From assembly GCA_020056205.1 (NCBI GenBank), contig JAGVIF010000359.1, forward strand, positions 1 through 7,309: a stretch of DNA of 7,309 nucleotides. The letters run 5' to 3'. This document shows, in pieces, positions 1 through 6,642 of the stretch. The notes beneath the pieces were generated by a model. The model did not search any database, was not told where the DNA came from, and worked only from the letters and a program-made list of their open reading frames with translations. The number at the start of each line of letters is the position of its first letter. The stretch's first letter is position 1. This DNA is from Lentisphaeria bacterium (GTDB taxonomy: Bacteria > Verrucomicrobiota > Lentisphaeria > Victivallales > GWF2-50-93). The position numbers and the translations under genes were made by a program.

Positions 1-262
1 GGTTCAGTGAATATTTACGAAGCATGCGCCCGATGGCGCTGCAACCCGTTAGGGATGAAGTTCTTATGAAATCATACTTCGCCGCAAAATCCTCGACATG
101 CCGGGGAGGGTTGGATGAGATGGGGGCTACAAAAGTAGCTACTATCTCATCCAGCGCTTTCCGGCGCCGGAAGAACGCAACCCGCCGTCTCTGCGGCGAG
201 CAGGCGTCTTTCGAGTTTATTTTTCGGCCGCTCATTCGTACTATATTCATATAACCCTTCAT
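1..262 (-). CDS. Uncertain partial ORF running off the left edge, no recognised family
   Basis: A minus-strand frame opens with ATG at 262, eight codons after an in-frame TGA, and stays open for 87 codons to the window edge, so the protein would be incomplete. The translation begins MKGYMNIVRMSGRK and is arginine-rich near the middle; I recognise no domain. GGGAG lies only 3 bases before the first ATG, which is tight; the ATG at 250 has AAGGG about 4 bases upstream and is an alternative start. It would be the next gene in the same direction after the radical SAM gene, with a gap of about 140 bases. Against it: the segment is GC-richer than its surroundings, is full of hairpins, and also carries a long open frame on the plus strand (24-254). 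It may be a non-coding repeat rather than a gene. Confidence 0.25.
   Translation of the reverse strand, partial: MKGYMNIVRMSGRKINSKDACSPQRRRVAFFRRRKALDEIVATFVAPISSNPPRHVEDFAAKYDFIRTSSLTGCSAIGRMLRKYSLN
22..42. other. Small GC-rich hairpin
   Basis: GCGCC (26-30) pairs with GGCGC (35-39) around a 4-base loop CGAT. The stem extends as GCA (22-24) with TGC (40-42) if base 25 bulges out. Its role is unknown. It is one of several hairpins packed into the first 200 bases. Confidence 0.4.
99..166 (+). other. Long imperfect stem-loop with AAAA loop
   Basis: Bases 99-130 pair with 135-166 around the loop AAAA (131-134). Of 32 opposed positions, 24 are Watson-Crick, 6 are G-T (99, 105, 106, 111, 122 and 125 on the left arm) and 2 are mismatches (109/156 and 124/141). 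The core GGATGAGAT (113-121) pairs perfectly with ATCTCATCC (144-152). Read as plus-strand RNA the six G-T positions become G-U pairs, whereas the minus-strand RNA would have A-C mismatches there. No T-run follows, so this is not a standard intrinsic terminator. It could be a structured RNA, a repetitive extragenic palindrome or a mobile-element end; the sequence does not decide between them. Confidence 0.75.
159..172. repeat. Perfect 14-base palindrome
   Basis: TTCCGGCGCCGGAA is its own reverse complement. It overlaps the right foot of the 99-166 stem-loop (159-166), so in RNA the two foldings would compete. No protein or site is recognised for it. Confidence 0.6.
183..198. other. Small GC-rich hairpin
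   Basis: CGCCG (183-187) pairs with CGGCG (194-198) around the 6-base loop TCTCTG. No T-run follows on either strand, so it is not a terminator. It adds to the dense secondary structure of the left end. From here to the radical SAM stop at 403, I see only weak features: a 5-bp hairpin at 352-367 and near-direct repeats ACACTTCATAT (367-377) and ACACATTCATAT (388-399). Confidence 0.35.
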
Positions 263-402
263 TCGCTCCCGATAAAATAATTCTCAAAATCCAACCTGTC
301 TTCACCTGACACTTTACGATTGACGCGACACTAGGTCTTCCAGCGCCACTCTTCGGATAATCCCGAACACTTCATATCCTTATTTTGACACATTCATATT
401 TT

Positions 403-1899
403 TTAGTGAATTCCCAAAATATCAACAGCCTTTTTTATAGAGTTGCGCAAACCTGATCTTTTAATTTTGCCAACAGTATCAAATGATATCAAGCCTTTTA
501 TCCTGTTATACCGGTTAAGCCTATCTATCATCTTTTCAATCCTATAGCAAATTGCTCTGAATCTGTCTTTAGGAATCCTGCAAAAGCAATTATGCGGGCT
601 TTGATGATGGTACAAATTAATATCATAGTCTTTATCTATCAGCCCCATTTCCTTACATATTTCAAAAGCCTCTGTTCCTTTATACGGAGTAAAAATACTA
701 TATCCTGTAGAGTCACAGTTAATTTTTTTTATAGCTTCAGCCGTATCATTTAAACTCTCTTCCGTTTCCCAGGGGAAACCGACCATAAAAAATCCGCTTA
801 GCAGTATTTTATGTTGTTTTATGATTCTGGCCGCTTTATAACAATCCTCGATTGTATTGTTCTTGCGGATTTTCTTCAATATTTCATTGTTTCCGGATTC
901 AATGCCTATAATTATAGATCGACATCCTGAACTTTTCATAGCGGATATTATTTTATCAGTAACACCCTTGACATGCATTTCGCAAGACCATTCAATGCCC
1001 GGCACATATTTCTTGATCTTATCGCATAGTTCCAATATATAGGAATCTTTTACGCCAAAAGTATCGTCTTCAAATATGACCGAATTAAGTCCCATTGCCT
1101 TTAAACTAACTATTTCCTCAATTACATTATCGGTAGAGCGAAATCTCGGTCTCCTTCCCCAAATATTACGCGACCCACAGAAAAAACAGTTATAAGGACA
1201 TCCTCTTATCGAAAAAATATGTTGAAAAGCATGAAGGGGATATTTATCAAAGTCTTTTAATGCAATCGCCGCTGATTTATGAGGGAAAGGCAATGAATCT
1301 ATGCTACCGATAAGTTTTCTTTCCGGATTTTCAATAATGTGCTCACCATGCCTATGGATTATACCTGTCACCTTTGACAAATCATCCTTATTGCTTATTG
1401 AATTAAGCAATTCAACAATTGTCTCCTCGCCTTCCGCTATCACGCAGATGTCGATCAAAGGATTCTCCATGACTTCAGCGCGCAAAAGAGTTACATGAGA
1501 GCCCCCCGTGACAACGATTATATCCTTATCTATTTCTTTGGCGATCTTGGCAATATTGCATGCAGATTTGAAATTTTGGGTCATACTTGTTATACCAATT
1601 ACAGATGGCTTGAAATTCAATATCGTTTCCCTTACATTTTCCCAAACTCCGCACTTTAAGTTTCCGAGGTTGTGTAAATAATGTTCAAAACCCTTGCCAG
1701 TTAGATAGGCATTTGAGCAGGAAACGGCTTTCGGGTGGAAATCCGCATTATAAGCCATAACATTCCAAGACGTGCTTTTTAATATAGCCCCAGATAAGTA
1801 TCCAAGCGCCAACGGGAATCTGGCAAGTGAATAGTTGTCTTTATACAACCTATAGTAAGGAGGATTGACAAGCAGAATATTTTTATTCATGTCCTTCAT
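403..1899 (-). CDS. B12-binding-type radical SAM enzyme, substrate unknown
   Basis: A 498-residue protein with the layout of the cobalamin-binding-domain/radical SAM family (COG1032, BchE-like). Residues about 6-165 form the Rossmann-like N-terminal half, with NPP (12-14), GGSH (132-135) and AEGEET (155-160), typical of this domain. The usual DxHxxG cobalamin-ligating motif is not evident. The radical SAM core starts at RGCPYNCFFC with Cys234, Cys238 and Cys241, the CxxxCxxC ligands of the 4Fe-4S cluster; FEDDTF (276-281), GIESGN (332-337) and FFMVGFPWET (370-379) follow as expected. The last 70 or so residues are basic and unassigned. Family members methylate unactivated carbons or do other radical chemistry, so a glycan or lipid modification is inferred from the neighbours only. 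The gene starts 4 bases after the glycosyltransferase stop, suggesting translational coupling. ATG at 1899 is used; ATG at 1890 is possible. No clear ribosome binding site or terminator is seen. Confidence 0.9.
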   Translation of the reverse strand: MKDMNKNILLVNPPYYRLYKDNYSLARFPLALGYLSGAILKSTSWNVMAYNADFHPKAVSCSNAYLTGKGFEHYLHNLGNLKCGVWENVRETILNFKPSVIGITSMTQNFKSACNIAKIAKEIDKDIIVVTGGSHVTLLRAEVMENPLIDICVIAEGEETIVELLNSISNKDDLSKVTGIIHRHGEHIIENPERKLIGSIDSLPFPHKSAAIALKDFDKYPLHAFQHIFSIRGCPYNCFFCGSRNIWGRRPRFRSTDNVIEEIVSLKAMGLNSVIFEDDTFGVKDSYILELCDKIKKYVPGIEWSCEMHVKGVTDKIISAMKSSGCRSIIIGIESGNNEILKKIRKNNTIEDCYKAARIIKQHKILLSGFFMVGFPWETEESLNDTAEAIKKINCDSTGYSIFTPYKGTEAFEICKEMGLIDKDYDINLYHHQSPHNCFCRIPKDRFRAICYRIEKMIDRLNRYNRIKGLISFDTVGKIKRSGLRNSIKKAVDILGIH

Positions 1900-1903
1900 G
1901 TTT

Positions 1904-3070
1904 TCATAAGGAAGATAATCTCATTTTTAGTTCGCGATAAACTTTATCAGGGTTGTACTCCCTGCTGATTATGTCAAGCCCGCTTGCGACAAGTTCGCTC
2001 CTGTAGTCCCTATCTTTAAGGGCTTCAAGCAGTTCCACCGCCAATCCCGCCGGATCTGAAGTTATGTTCCGCTGCGCATACCTCTGGACAGGTATCCCTT
2101 GCACTGCTGAAGTTGACAAAATAGTTGGCTTGCCAAAGGCAAAACTTTCAAGGACTTTTATTTTCAAGCCGCTTCCTGCTCGCAGGGGAACCACTACTAC
2201 ATCAGCCAATTTGTAGGCATCCCTCATTTGTTCAACATATGGCAGCATAATTATTCCATCATGATTTGTATATGCATTTTTGAGCGCCTCACATGGATTA
2301 AGCATAAGGAACCTTGCTTTTGGCTCTGACTTCTTTACTATCGGAAAAATCTCCTTTATAAAAAAATGGATTGCATCAATATTAGTTGGCCCGCTTCCTG
2401 CGGCGTAAAGGATATCGGTTTCAAAAGGATATTTGACAGGAAGCGGCTCAGGTTTAAAAGACACAGGCACATATATTGGGCTTATTCCGTGTGAAATCAT
2501 GAAATCTCGATCCCATAACGAAATTGCTATGGCAAGATCCGCAGACTTGTAGAGTTGCATTTCCTTCTCTACATCTCTAAAATGGTAAAGTATCTCCCCT
2601 TGGCCAATTTTACAGAAATCCAAATACCTCTGAATAAAAATATCTATTGAATCGACTATCTTATACACATTGTCCGGGAAGGCGGTAAGACATCTTGCCG
2701 GCACTGGAGTATGAATCATCACTGCTTCAAAAGCATGTTTCTTGTATAGAGAAGACAAATCATCAAGGATATAATCAGGAATATAGAGCTTATCGTCGAA
2801 ATATGGCCTCAATATTCTATGCTTCACTTTCTTTTTTATTGACTCAAAAAGGCTGTCCTTTGATTTCAGAGGAGAAAACTGGACAGTATGGAAAATAGAA
2901 TTGCATTTAATTCCACGGGAATTCGGACAAGTTCCACAAACATACAGATGCAGTTCGACGGTATCCGAAATATTTTTACACATGTCCCCGATGCGGATAC
3001 TGAGGCCGCATTCGGCAGGGAACGGATAGATCGGAGCTATCATCAATAATTTTTTCAGGTTACTTTTCAT
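1904..3070 (-). CDS. GT4-type glycosyltransferase
   Basis: A 388-residue cytoplasmic GT-B glycosyltransferase that should transfer a sugar from a nucleotide-sugar donor to a lipid-linked or growing glycan acceptor. The N-terminal acceptor domain begins with the strand KKLLMIAPIYPFP (6-18) and a glycine loop near residue 22. The C-terminal donor domain shows AAGSGPTNIDAIHFF (223-237) and GSGLKIKVLESFAFGKP (299-315), the usual donor-binding stretch, with Glu308 as the conserved acidic residue. Length is normal for family GT4 (Glyco_trans_1_4 subgroup). Donor and acceptor cannot be read. ATG at 3070 is favoured because the first beta-strand begins at residue 6. No good ribosome binding site precedes it, and the ATG shares bases with the TGA of a short upstream frame (ATGA at 3070-3067), so its translation may depend on coupling. 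The start lies beside the repeat-rich 3071-3390 gap. Confidence 0.9.
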   Translation of the reverse strand: MKSNLKKLLMIAPIYPFPAECGLSIRIGDMCKNISDTVELHLYVCGTCPNSRGIKCNSIFHTVQFSPLKSKDSLFESIKKKVKHRILRPYFDDKLYIPDYILDDLSSLYKKHAFEAVMIHTPVPARCLTAFPDNVYKIVDSIDIFIQRYLDFCKIGQGEILYHFRDVEKEMQLYKSADLAIAISLWDRDFMISHGISPIYVPVSFKPEPLPVKYPFETDILYAAGSGPTNIDAIHFFIKEIFPIVKKSEPKARFLMLNPCEALKNAYTNHDGIIMLPYVEQMRDAYKLADVVVVPLRAGSGLKIKVLESFAFGKPTILSTSAVQGIPVQRYAQRNITSDPAGLAVELLEALKDRDYRSELVASGLDIISREYNPDKVYRELKMRLSSL

Positions 3071-3231
3071 TTTGAGTGGGTAAATTGTTCATAATCGAGG
3101 TAATTGCAAAACTCCTGATTTCGGTCGCGGCCCAGCCGAGCGAAGCGACGCTTGCCAGAGGCAAAACCAAGACCCTCCAGAACATAACCGATGAAACGTT
3201 CCTGCAAGTCAAATTTTCTTTTCTTCGTCAT
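3067..3231 (-). pseudogene. Probable truncated four-helix-bundle (23S rRNA IVS-type) gene remnant
   Basis: From ATG at 3231 the frame reads MTKKRKFDLQERFIGY, which resembles the first residues of small four-helix-bundle proteins of the 23S rRNA intervening-sequence family (members often start like MTKKKKFDLEERLIDFAV). That comparison is from memory. After about 16 residues the likeness is lost: the rest (VLEGLGFASGKRRFARLGRD onward) shows none of the family's later conserved stretches, and the frame ends after 54 codons instead of about 120. The same frame can be opened from ATG at 3318. The remnant stops at TGA 3069-3067, overlapping the glycosyltransferase ATG. It is either a decayed gene with foreign DNA behind it, or a chance open frame in a repeat. 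TTGGATATT repeats sit directly upstream of its ATG. Confidence 0.4.
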
Positions 3232-3291
3232 TGGATATTCCGTGTTGGATATTGGATATTCATAATTTTTCGAATCGAGCGCCCCACTCAA
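3072..3291. repeat. Segment bounded by 9-base inverted repeats
   Basis: TTGAGTGGG (3072-3080) and CCCACTCAA (3283-3291) are exact reverse complements and enclose 202 bases that contain the gene remnant and the TTGGATATT repeats. TTCATAAT occurs near both ends (3088-3095 and 3259-3266) as a direct repeat. This could mark a small non-autonomous insertion, but a 9-base match in about 300 bases can arise by chance, and I see no clear target-site duplication. Confidence 0.3.
3231..3260. repeat. Three copies of TTGGATATT
   Basis: TTGGATATT occurs at 3231-3239, 3245-3253 and 3252-3260, the last two overlapping by two bases. On the minus strand this gives GAATATCC-type repeats just ahead of the four-helix-bundle-like remnant. 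In my memory such repeats often precede these small genes in environmental genomes. The remaining gap, 3261-3390, holds no gene I can support; it contains a short palindrome CTCAATTTGAG at 3287-3297. Confidence 0.7.
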
Positions 3292-3390
3292 TTTGAGAAA
3301 GAGCCTTTTTCCGCGCACTCCTGCGGTTTACCTACATTTTGCGTTTGAGCAGCGCCGCGTAGGTGCATCGTTTATTATCAATAACTTAGT

Positions 3391-4143
3391 TTAAATTCGG
3401 CCGATTGAACCGCAAAACTTAGGTTTATGTGCGTAAACCCCTATTATAATGCCTTCCCTATTGTTTCCGCTGAAAGCTTCGGCGATGAGCGTCATGGGAT
3501 AGGCAACAATTGAGTATATATTGAAAAGATGCGGCCATTTCATTATCCTGAAGGCCAGCCTGCAGATGTATGCGGAAAAAGGAGAAGTCATCAGTGGCTT
3601 AACAATGTCAATTTCAAACCCTGCTTCTCTTAGCTCATTCCGTATTGTCTCGGCCGTGAAATATTTTTCAACCACGCAAAATTTCTTGTGAAATTTCACG
3701 AATTCCGGATCATTGATGGTTGCAAAAGAATCCACAGTTATCAACAATTGGCCTCCCGGTCGTAATATTCTGAACATTTCCCGCAGCGACTTTTCGCTGT
3801 CGCAAAAATGTTCGAGGGCGCATATTGAAATTACCGAATCAAAAGACTCATCTCGATGTCCAAGATATTCAGCATTGCCCTGATAAAAACACATATTACC
3901 GTATTTAAAATGGTTCGCGATAAGGATGCTGTTGAACGAAAGATCAAGTCCGATTATGCTCCGCGCCCTTTTTGACAGGCTGTTAGTGAAAACACCTATC
4001 CCGCACGCTATGTCAATAATGCCGTCATTGCGGCTGATCTCGATGTGTTTTTTTAGAAAATTCATCTCGTGCAGTCTAAATACATTAGCCCAAGCGCCAA
4101 AGTAAAAATAAAGTCTCGCAAGTTTGTGTTTTATCTTACGCAT
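3391..4143 (-). CDS. Class I SAM-dependent methyltransferase (Methyltransf_11 type)
   Basis: A 250-residue cytoplasmic protein with the Rossmann-like methyltransferase fold. Motif I is IIDIACGIGVFTN (42-54), the S-adenosylmethionine loop. LDLS (66-69) supplies the acidic residue that usually holds the ribose, ESFDSVISICALEHF (99-113) is the motif around strand 4, and RILRPGGQLLIT (125-136) is the post-I block seen in UbiE-like and Methyltransf_11 proteins. The C-terminal third (about 185-235) is hydrophobic and may contact a lipid or membrane; this is inference. The ATG at 4143 lies inside the end of the FkbM gene (13-base overlap), which implies translational coupling. The target is unknown; within a glycan cluster a sugar or lipid carrier is likely. 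No strong ribosome binding site is seen. Confidence 0.88.
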   Translation of the reverse strand: MRKIKHKLARLYFYFGAWANVFRLHEMNFLKKHIEISRNDGIIDIACGIGVFTNSLSKRARSIIGLDLSFNSILIANHFKYGNMCFYQGNAEYLGHRDESFDSVISICALEHFCDSEKSLREMFRILRPGGQLLITVDSFATINDPEFVKFHKKFCVVEKYFTAETIRNELREAGFEIDIVKPLMTSPFSAYICRLAFRIMKWPHLFNIYSIVAYPMTLIAEAFSGNNREGIIIGVYAHKPKFCGSIGRI

Positions 4144-5012
4144 ATACTCTGTCGGCCTTTTTTACATATCAGATTGGTATATGAAGACGGCTCTTCGATC
4201 CGGTATTTTCCAGTCAACTGAGAGGCTGAATCAATCTTTAGCATCTCCGAGCCCCCAAACTCATAGACGGTAAATCCCAGTTTAAAAAGCAGTTCGATGA
4301 ATGATTCCGGGGCAACCCCTGACATTTTCAGTCCGTAGGGCCAGAACTCAGCGCTTAAAAGCAAATCCTCGCTCTTGTTTATCAGTGAAATCATTCCGTT
4401 GAGGGCATAATACTCGGCTCCTTGTATATCCATTTTTATCAATTTCAACGGTTGCTCCATCTCGGAAATTAAATCGTCTATTTTGAGCGCCTGTATCTGG
4501 ATTTGCTTTCTTTTCTCCCCTGAATCATAAATCCGGTGATCCCCCGAATTGCTATCCGACTCATAAAGATTCAGCATACCGGTCTTGTCGGATGCCGCCT
4601 TGTTTATCAGTTCGATATTTTGAAATTTGTTTATTCTTACATTCTTGAGTAATAGTCTGTAGTTTTCTGGATCCGGCTCAACCGCGAACACTTTCCCGGA
4701 CACGCCGACCGCTTCAGCGAAAATTAGGCTGTAATATCCAATATGTGCTCCAATGTCGAGGACAATGTCGCCCTGCGACAGATGCCTCTTGAAGAATGCG
4801 GTCATCTCCGGCTCATATATCCTGTTCATCCCAAGCTGAAGCGTGTCGAGTTCATCAAGAAACATTTTATGACCTTGAACCTCTATAGGAAACTGCCTAA
4901 GATAATTCTGAAAATAATTCGGAATGTCATGCAGAAAAGGAATGCTCCCCACTTTAATCATGGGGCATATTTTCCTCTTAACTTTCAGCAGACGCCAGAG
5001 TATTTCCTGCAT
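4131..5012 (-). CDS. FkbM-family methyltransferase
   Basis: A 293-residue S-adenosylmethionine-dependent methyltransferase of the FkbM family, whose members O-methylate sugars and other hydroxyl groups in glycans and natural products. Motif I is VLDIGAHIGYYSLIFA (84-99). VEPDPENY (111-118) carries the acidic ribose-binding position. KMDIQGAEYYAL (193-204) is the family's signature MDIxGAE block, and AEFWP (221-225) follows as is common. The first 75 residues form an N-terminal extension found in many members. ATG at 5012 is used, with only a weak GGA upstream; an in-frame ATG at residue 18 (4961) is an alternative and would keep the domain whole. The gene begins 42 bases after the flippase stop and overlaps the next methyltransferase gene. 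The pair suggests two separate methylation steps on one product, which is inference. Confidence 0.9.
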   Translation of the reverse strand: MQEILWRLLKVKRKICPMIKVGSIPFLHDIPNYFQNYLRQFPIEVQGHKMFLDELDTLQLGMNRIYEPEMTAFFKRHLSQGDIVLDIGAHIGYYSLIFAEAVGVSGKVFAVEPDPENYRLLLKNVRINKFQNIELINKAASDKTGMLNLYESDSNSGDHRIYDSGEKRKQIQIQALKIDDLISEMEQPLKLIKMDIQGAEYYALNGMISLINKSEDLLLSAEFWPYGLKMSGVAPESFIELLFKLGFTVYEFGGSEMLKIDSASQLTGKYRIEEPSSYTNLICKKGRQSICVR

Positions 5013-5054
5013 AAATATTCCAAAAGTTTTTTATTTCATAATATATTGTTTTGT

Positions 5055-6599
5055 TCAGTTCTTGGAACTTGAAAAGGGGATGCGCTTTATAAGAAAGTTC
5101 AGCTCATCTATTTTAAGCAGATGGCAGGTTGCAAGATAAACCGAAAAGCCGGCAATCGAAGTCGCCAACAATTTGACAGGCAAAGGCAAGACGATATTTA
5201 CAAGAACATTTTTTAACAGAAAGACTATAGCGGCCATTAGCAGCGCGCAAAAAAATATTTTCACCGAAAATAAGTAAAAATCATAGAACGAAACGGTTCT
5301 GTGTCTGAGCCTTAAAATAATAATTACTGTAATTGTGCTGATGATAGTCATAACGGTAAATACAACCATTAATCCATAAATTCCCCAGTATCCAGCCGCT
5401 ATATAATAAAGAGGCCACGAAAGAAAAACAAGGATCATTCCCACGAGCGAAATCAACTTCGTGTCATGAAAAATAAAAAATACCCTTCCCGCGATACTTA
5501 GGAAACAAGTTGGAACTACGATAAAAGAAACTATCATAATCAGATTTGCCGTGACGGCGCAGTCCGTGTCGGAAAATTTTCCATATCCGAAAAGTAATCC
5601 GACAATTGAATCCGCCTCGGTAAATAAAATGATATTTAATGGTATGGCAAGGAAGAAGATCACTTTCATAGATTTGAAGAACGTTTGAAATACTGCGCGG
5701 TCGCTTTCTTCCACCCTCTGCTGTCCCATAAAAGGGAAGACGGCGGTGGAGATCGGGCCGGCTATAATGATGCTGATCGAGCCGACTACAAACATAGAAA
5801 GCTCGATGAGCGTTATAGCCCCCTTTAATGGAAGCCCTGAAGCAATATTTTTCTGAATAAGAGGAATAATTTTGACTAAAAGATTTTCAAGAAGCACCGG
5901 CCAGGAAAGAGACAGGGTTGAAATAACGACGGGATTATTAAATTTCCAATTCCATTTCCATTTCACTCTCTTGTTTATAATGAAAATCATTAGCGCAAGT
6001 CCTGCGGCGGAGCCTGCAAGATTCCCGTACACAAGTCTTTCTATCCCCCATCTTTCCGGCAGGCACCATATTGAAAACAACGAGCTTAAGGGGAATGCAA
6101 GAGCGGCAATTGAAGGGATGACAAATTCCCTGAATGAATGAAAGAATGAAATGTAAATAAGTGAAAGTCCCATCAGAACTATGGCGGGAGCAAACAGCCT
6201 CGAATACTTTATTGTCATTTCAAGCTTTTCGCCGCTGAACCCGGAAAATATCAGCGGAGTTATGTAGGGAACAAGCAGATAAAAAATAAAAGCCAATAAA
6301 GATAAAATAATTAAGGCGATGTTGAGCAATGCGGCCATATCTTCTGACGCCGACTCGTCCCCGGCTTCCGCCCTCCTTTTCTGAAAAACCGGAATTATTG
6401 CCACAAAAAGTATTCCGCCTATGAAAAAATCACTGAGCTGTTGCGGAATAGTGAATGCCGCGAAATAAGCATCCGTCTCCATTCCGGCGCCAAACCATGC
6501 CGTCATGGATGTCCTAAGCGCAACAGCAAGTACGCTTTTCGCTGTATATATGAAAAGCAGAAAGATTGAAACGTGGGAGATTCTTTTCAGGTCAGCCAT
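5055..6599 (-). CDS. MurJ/MviN-family flippase, probably for a lipid-linked glycan
   Basis: A 514-residue integral inner-membrane protein of the MOP superfamily with about 13-14 hydrophobic segments. The stretch FGAGMETDAYFAAF (36-49) matches the hallmark FGAGMATDAFFVAF of E. coli MurJ, so family membership is clear; Asp43 aligns with MurJ Asp39. However, by eye alignment, positions equal to MurJ Arg18, Arg24 and Arg52 are Ser22, Leu28 and Ser56, and no arginine occurs between 260 and 294 where MurJ Arg270 would fall. These arginines are important for lipid II flipping in E. coli. Together with the glycan-gene neighbours this suggests a paralogue moving another undecaprenyl-linked sugar, as Wzx does, rather than housekeeping MurJ. 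A tryptophan-rich loop, KWKWNWKF, lies at 213-220. ATG at 6599 has AGGAG (6604-6608) 4 bases upstream. It is 43 bases from the toxin stop with no terminator between. Confidence 0.87.
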   Translation of the reverse strand: MADLKRISHVSIFLLFIYTAKSVLAVALRTSMTAWFGAGMETDAYFAAFTIPQQLSDFFIGGILFVAIIPVFQKRRAEAGDESASEDMAALLNIALIILSLLAFIFYLLVPYITPLIFSGFSGEKLEMTIKYSRLFAPAIVLMGLSLIYISFFHSFREFVIPSIAALAFPLSSLFSIWCLPERWGIERLVYGNLAGSAAGLALMIFIINKRVKWKWNWKFNNPVVISTLSLSWPVLLENLLVKIIPLIQKNIASGLPLKGAITLIELSMFVVGSISIIIAGPISTAVFPFMGQQRVEESDRAVFQTFFKSMKVIFFLAIPLNIILFTEADSIVGLLFGYGKFSDTDCAVTANLIMIVSFIVVPTCFLSIAGRVFFIFHDTKLISLVGMILVFLSWPLYYIAAGYWGIYGLMVVFTVMTIISTITVIIILRLRHRTVSFYDFYLFSVKIFFCALLMAAIVFLLKNVLVNIVLPLPVKLLATSIAGFSVYLATCHLLKIDELNFLIKRIPFSSSKN

Positions 6600-6603
6600 T
6601 GTT

Positions 6604-6608
6604 CTCCT
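6604..6608 (-). promoter_or_regulatory. Ribosome binding site for the flippase gene
   Basis: AGGAG on the minus strand lies 4 bases before the ATG at 6599 and fixes that start. Spacing is short but workable. Confidence 0.6.
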
Positions 6609-6642
6609 GTTTTAGTGTCTTTTAGCATTGTTACAAGAGAAA

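Noticed and set aside
38..55. Integron attC-like core site near GTTAGGG
   Set aside because: The GTTRRRY consensus is not met and no integrase or cassette structure is present.
24..254. Plus-strand 76-codon ORF
   Set aside because: It runs through the long hairpin, opposes another open frame, has no recognised domain and no clear ribosome binding site; likely chance in GC-rich structured DNA.
352..367. Hairpin TTCGG/CCGAA downstream of the radical SAM stop as an intrinsic terminator
   Set aside because: The stem is only 5 bp and no T-run follows on the minus strand.
857..1498. Two plus-strand ORFs inside the radical SAM gene
   Set aside because: Antisense shadows of a well-supported coding sequence with no own motifs.
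4743..5139. Plus-strand ORFs opposite the FkbM start region
   Set aside because: They overlap the conserved FkbM frame and show no domain; antisense shadows.
6609..6636. Possible promoter before the flippase gene (TTGTAA and TAAAAC on the minus strand, 16 bases apart)
   Set aside because: Both boxes match only 4 of 6 and transcription would begin at the ribosome binding site or start codon.
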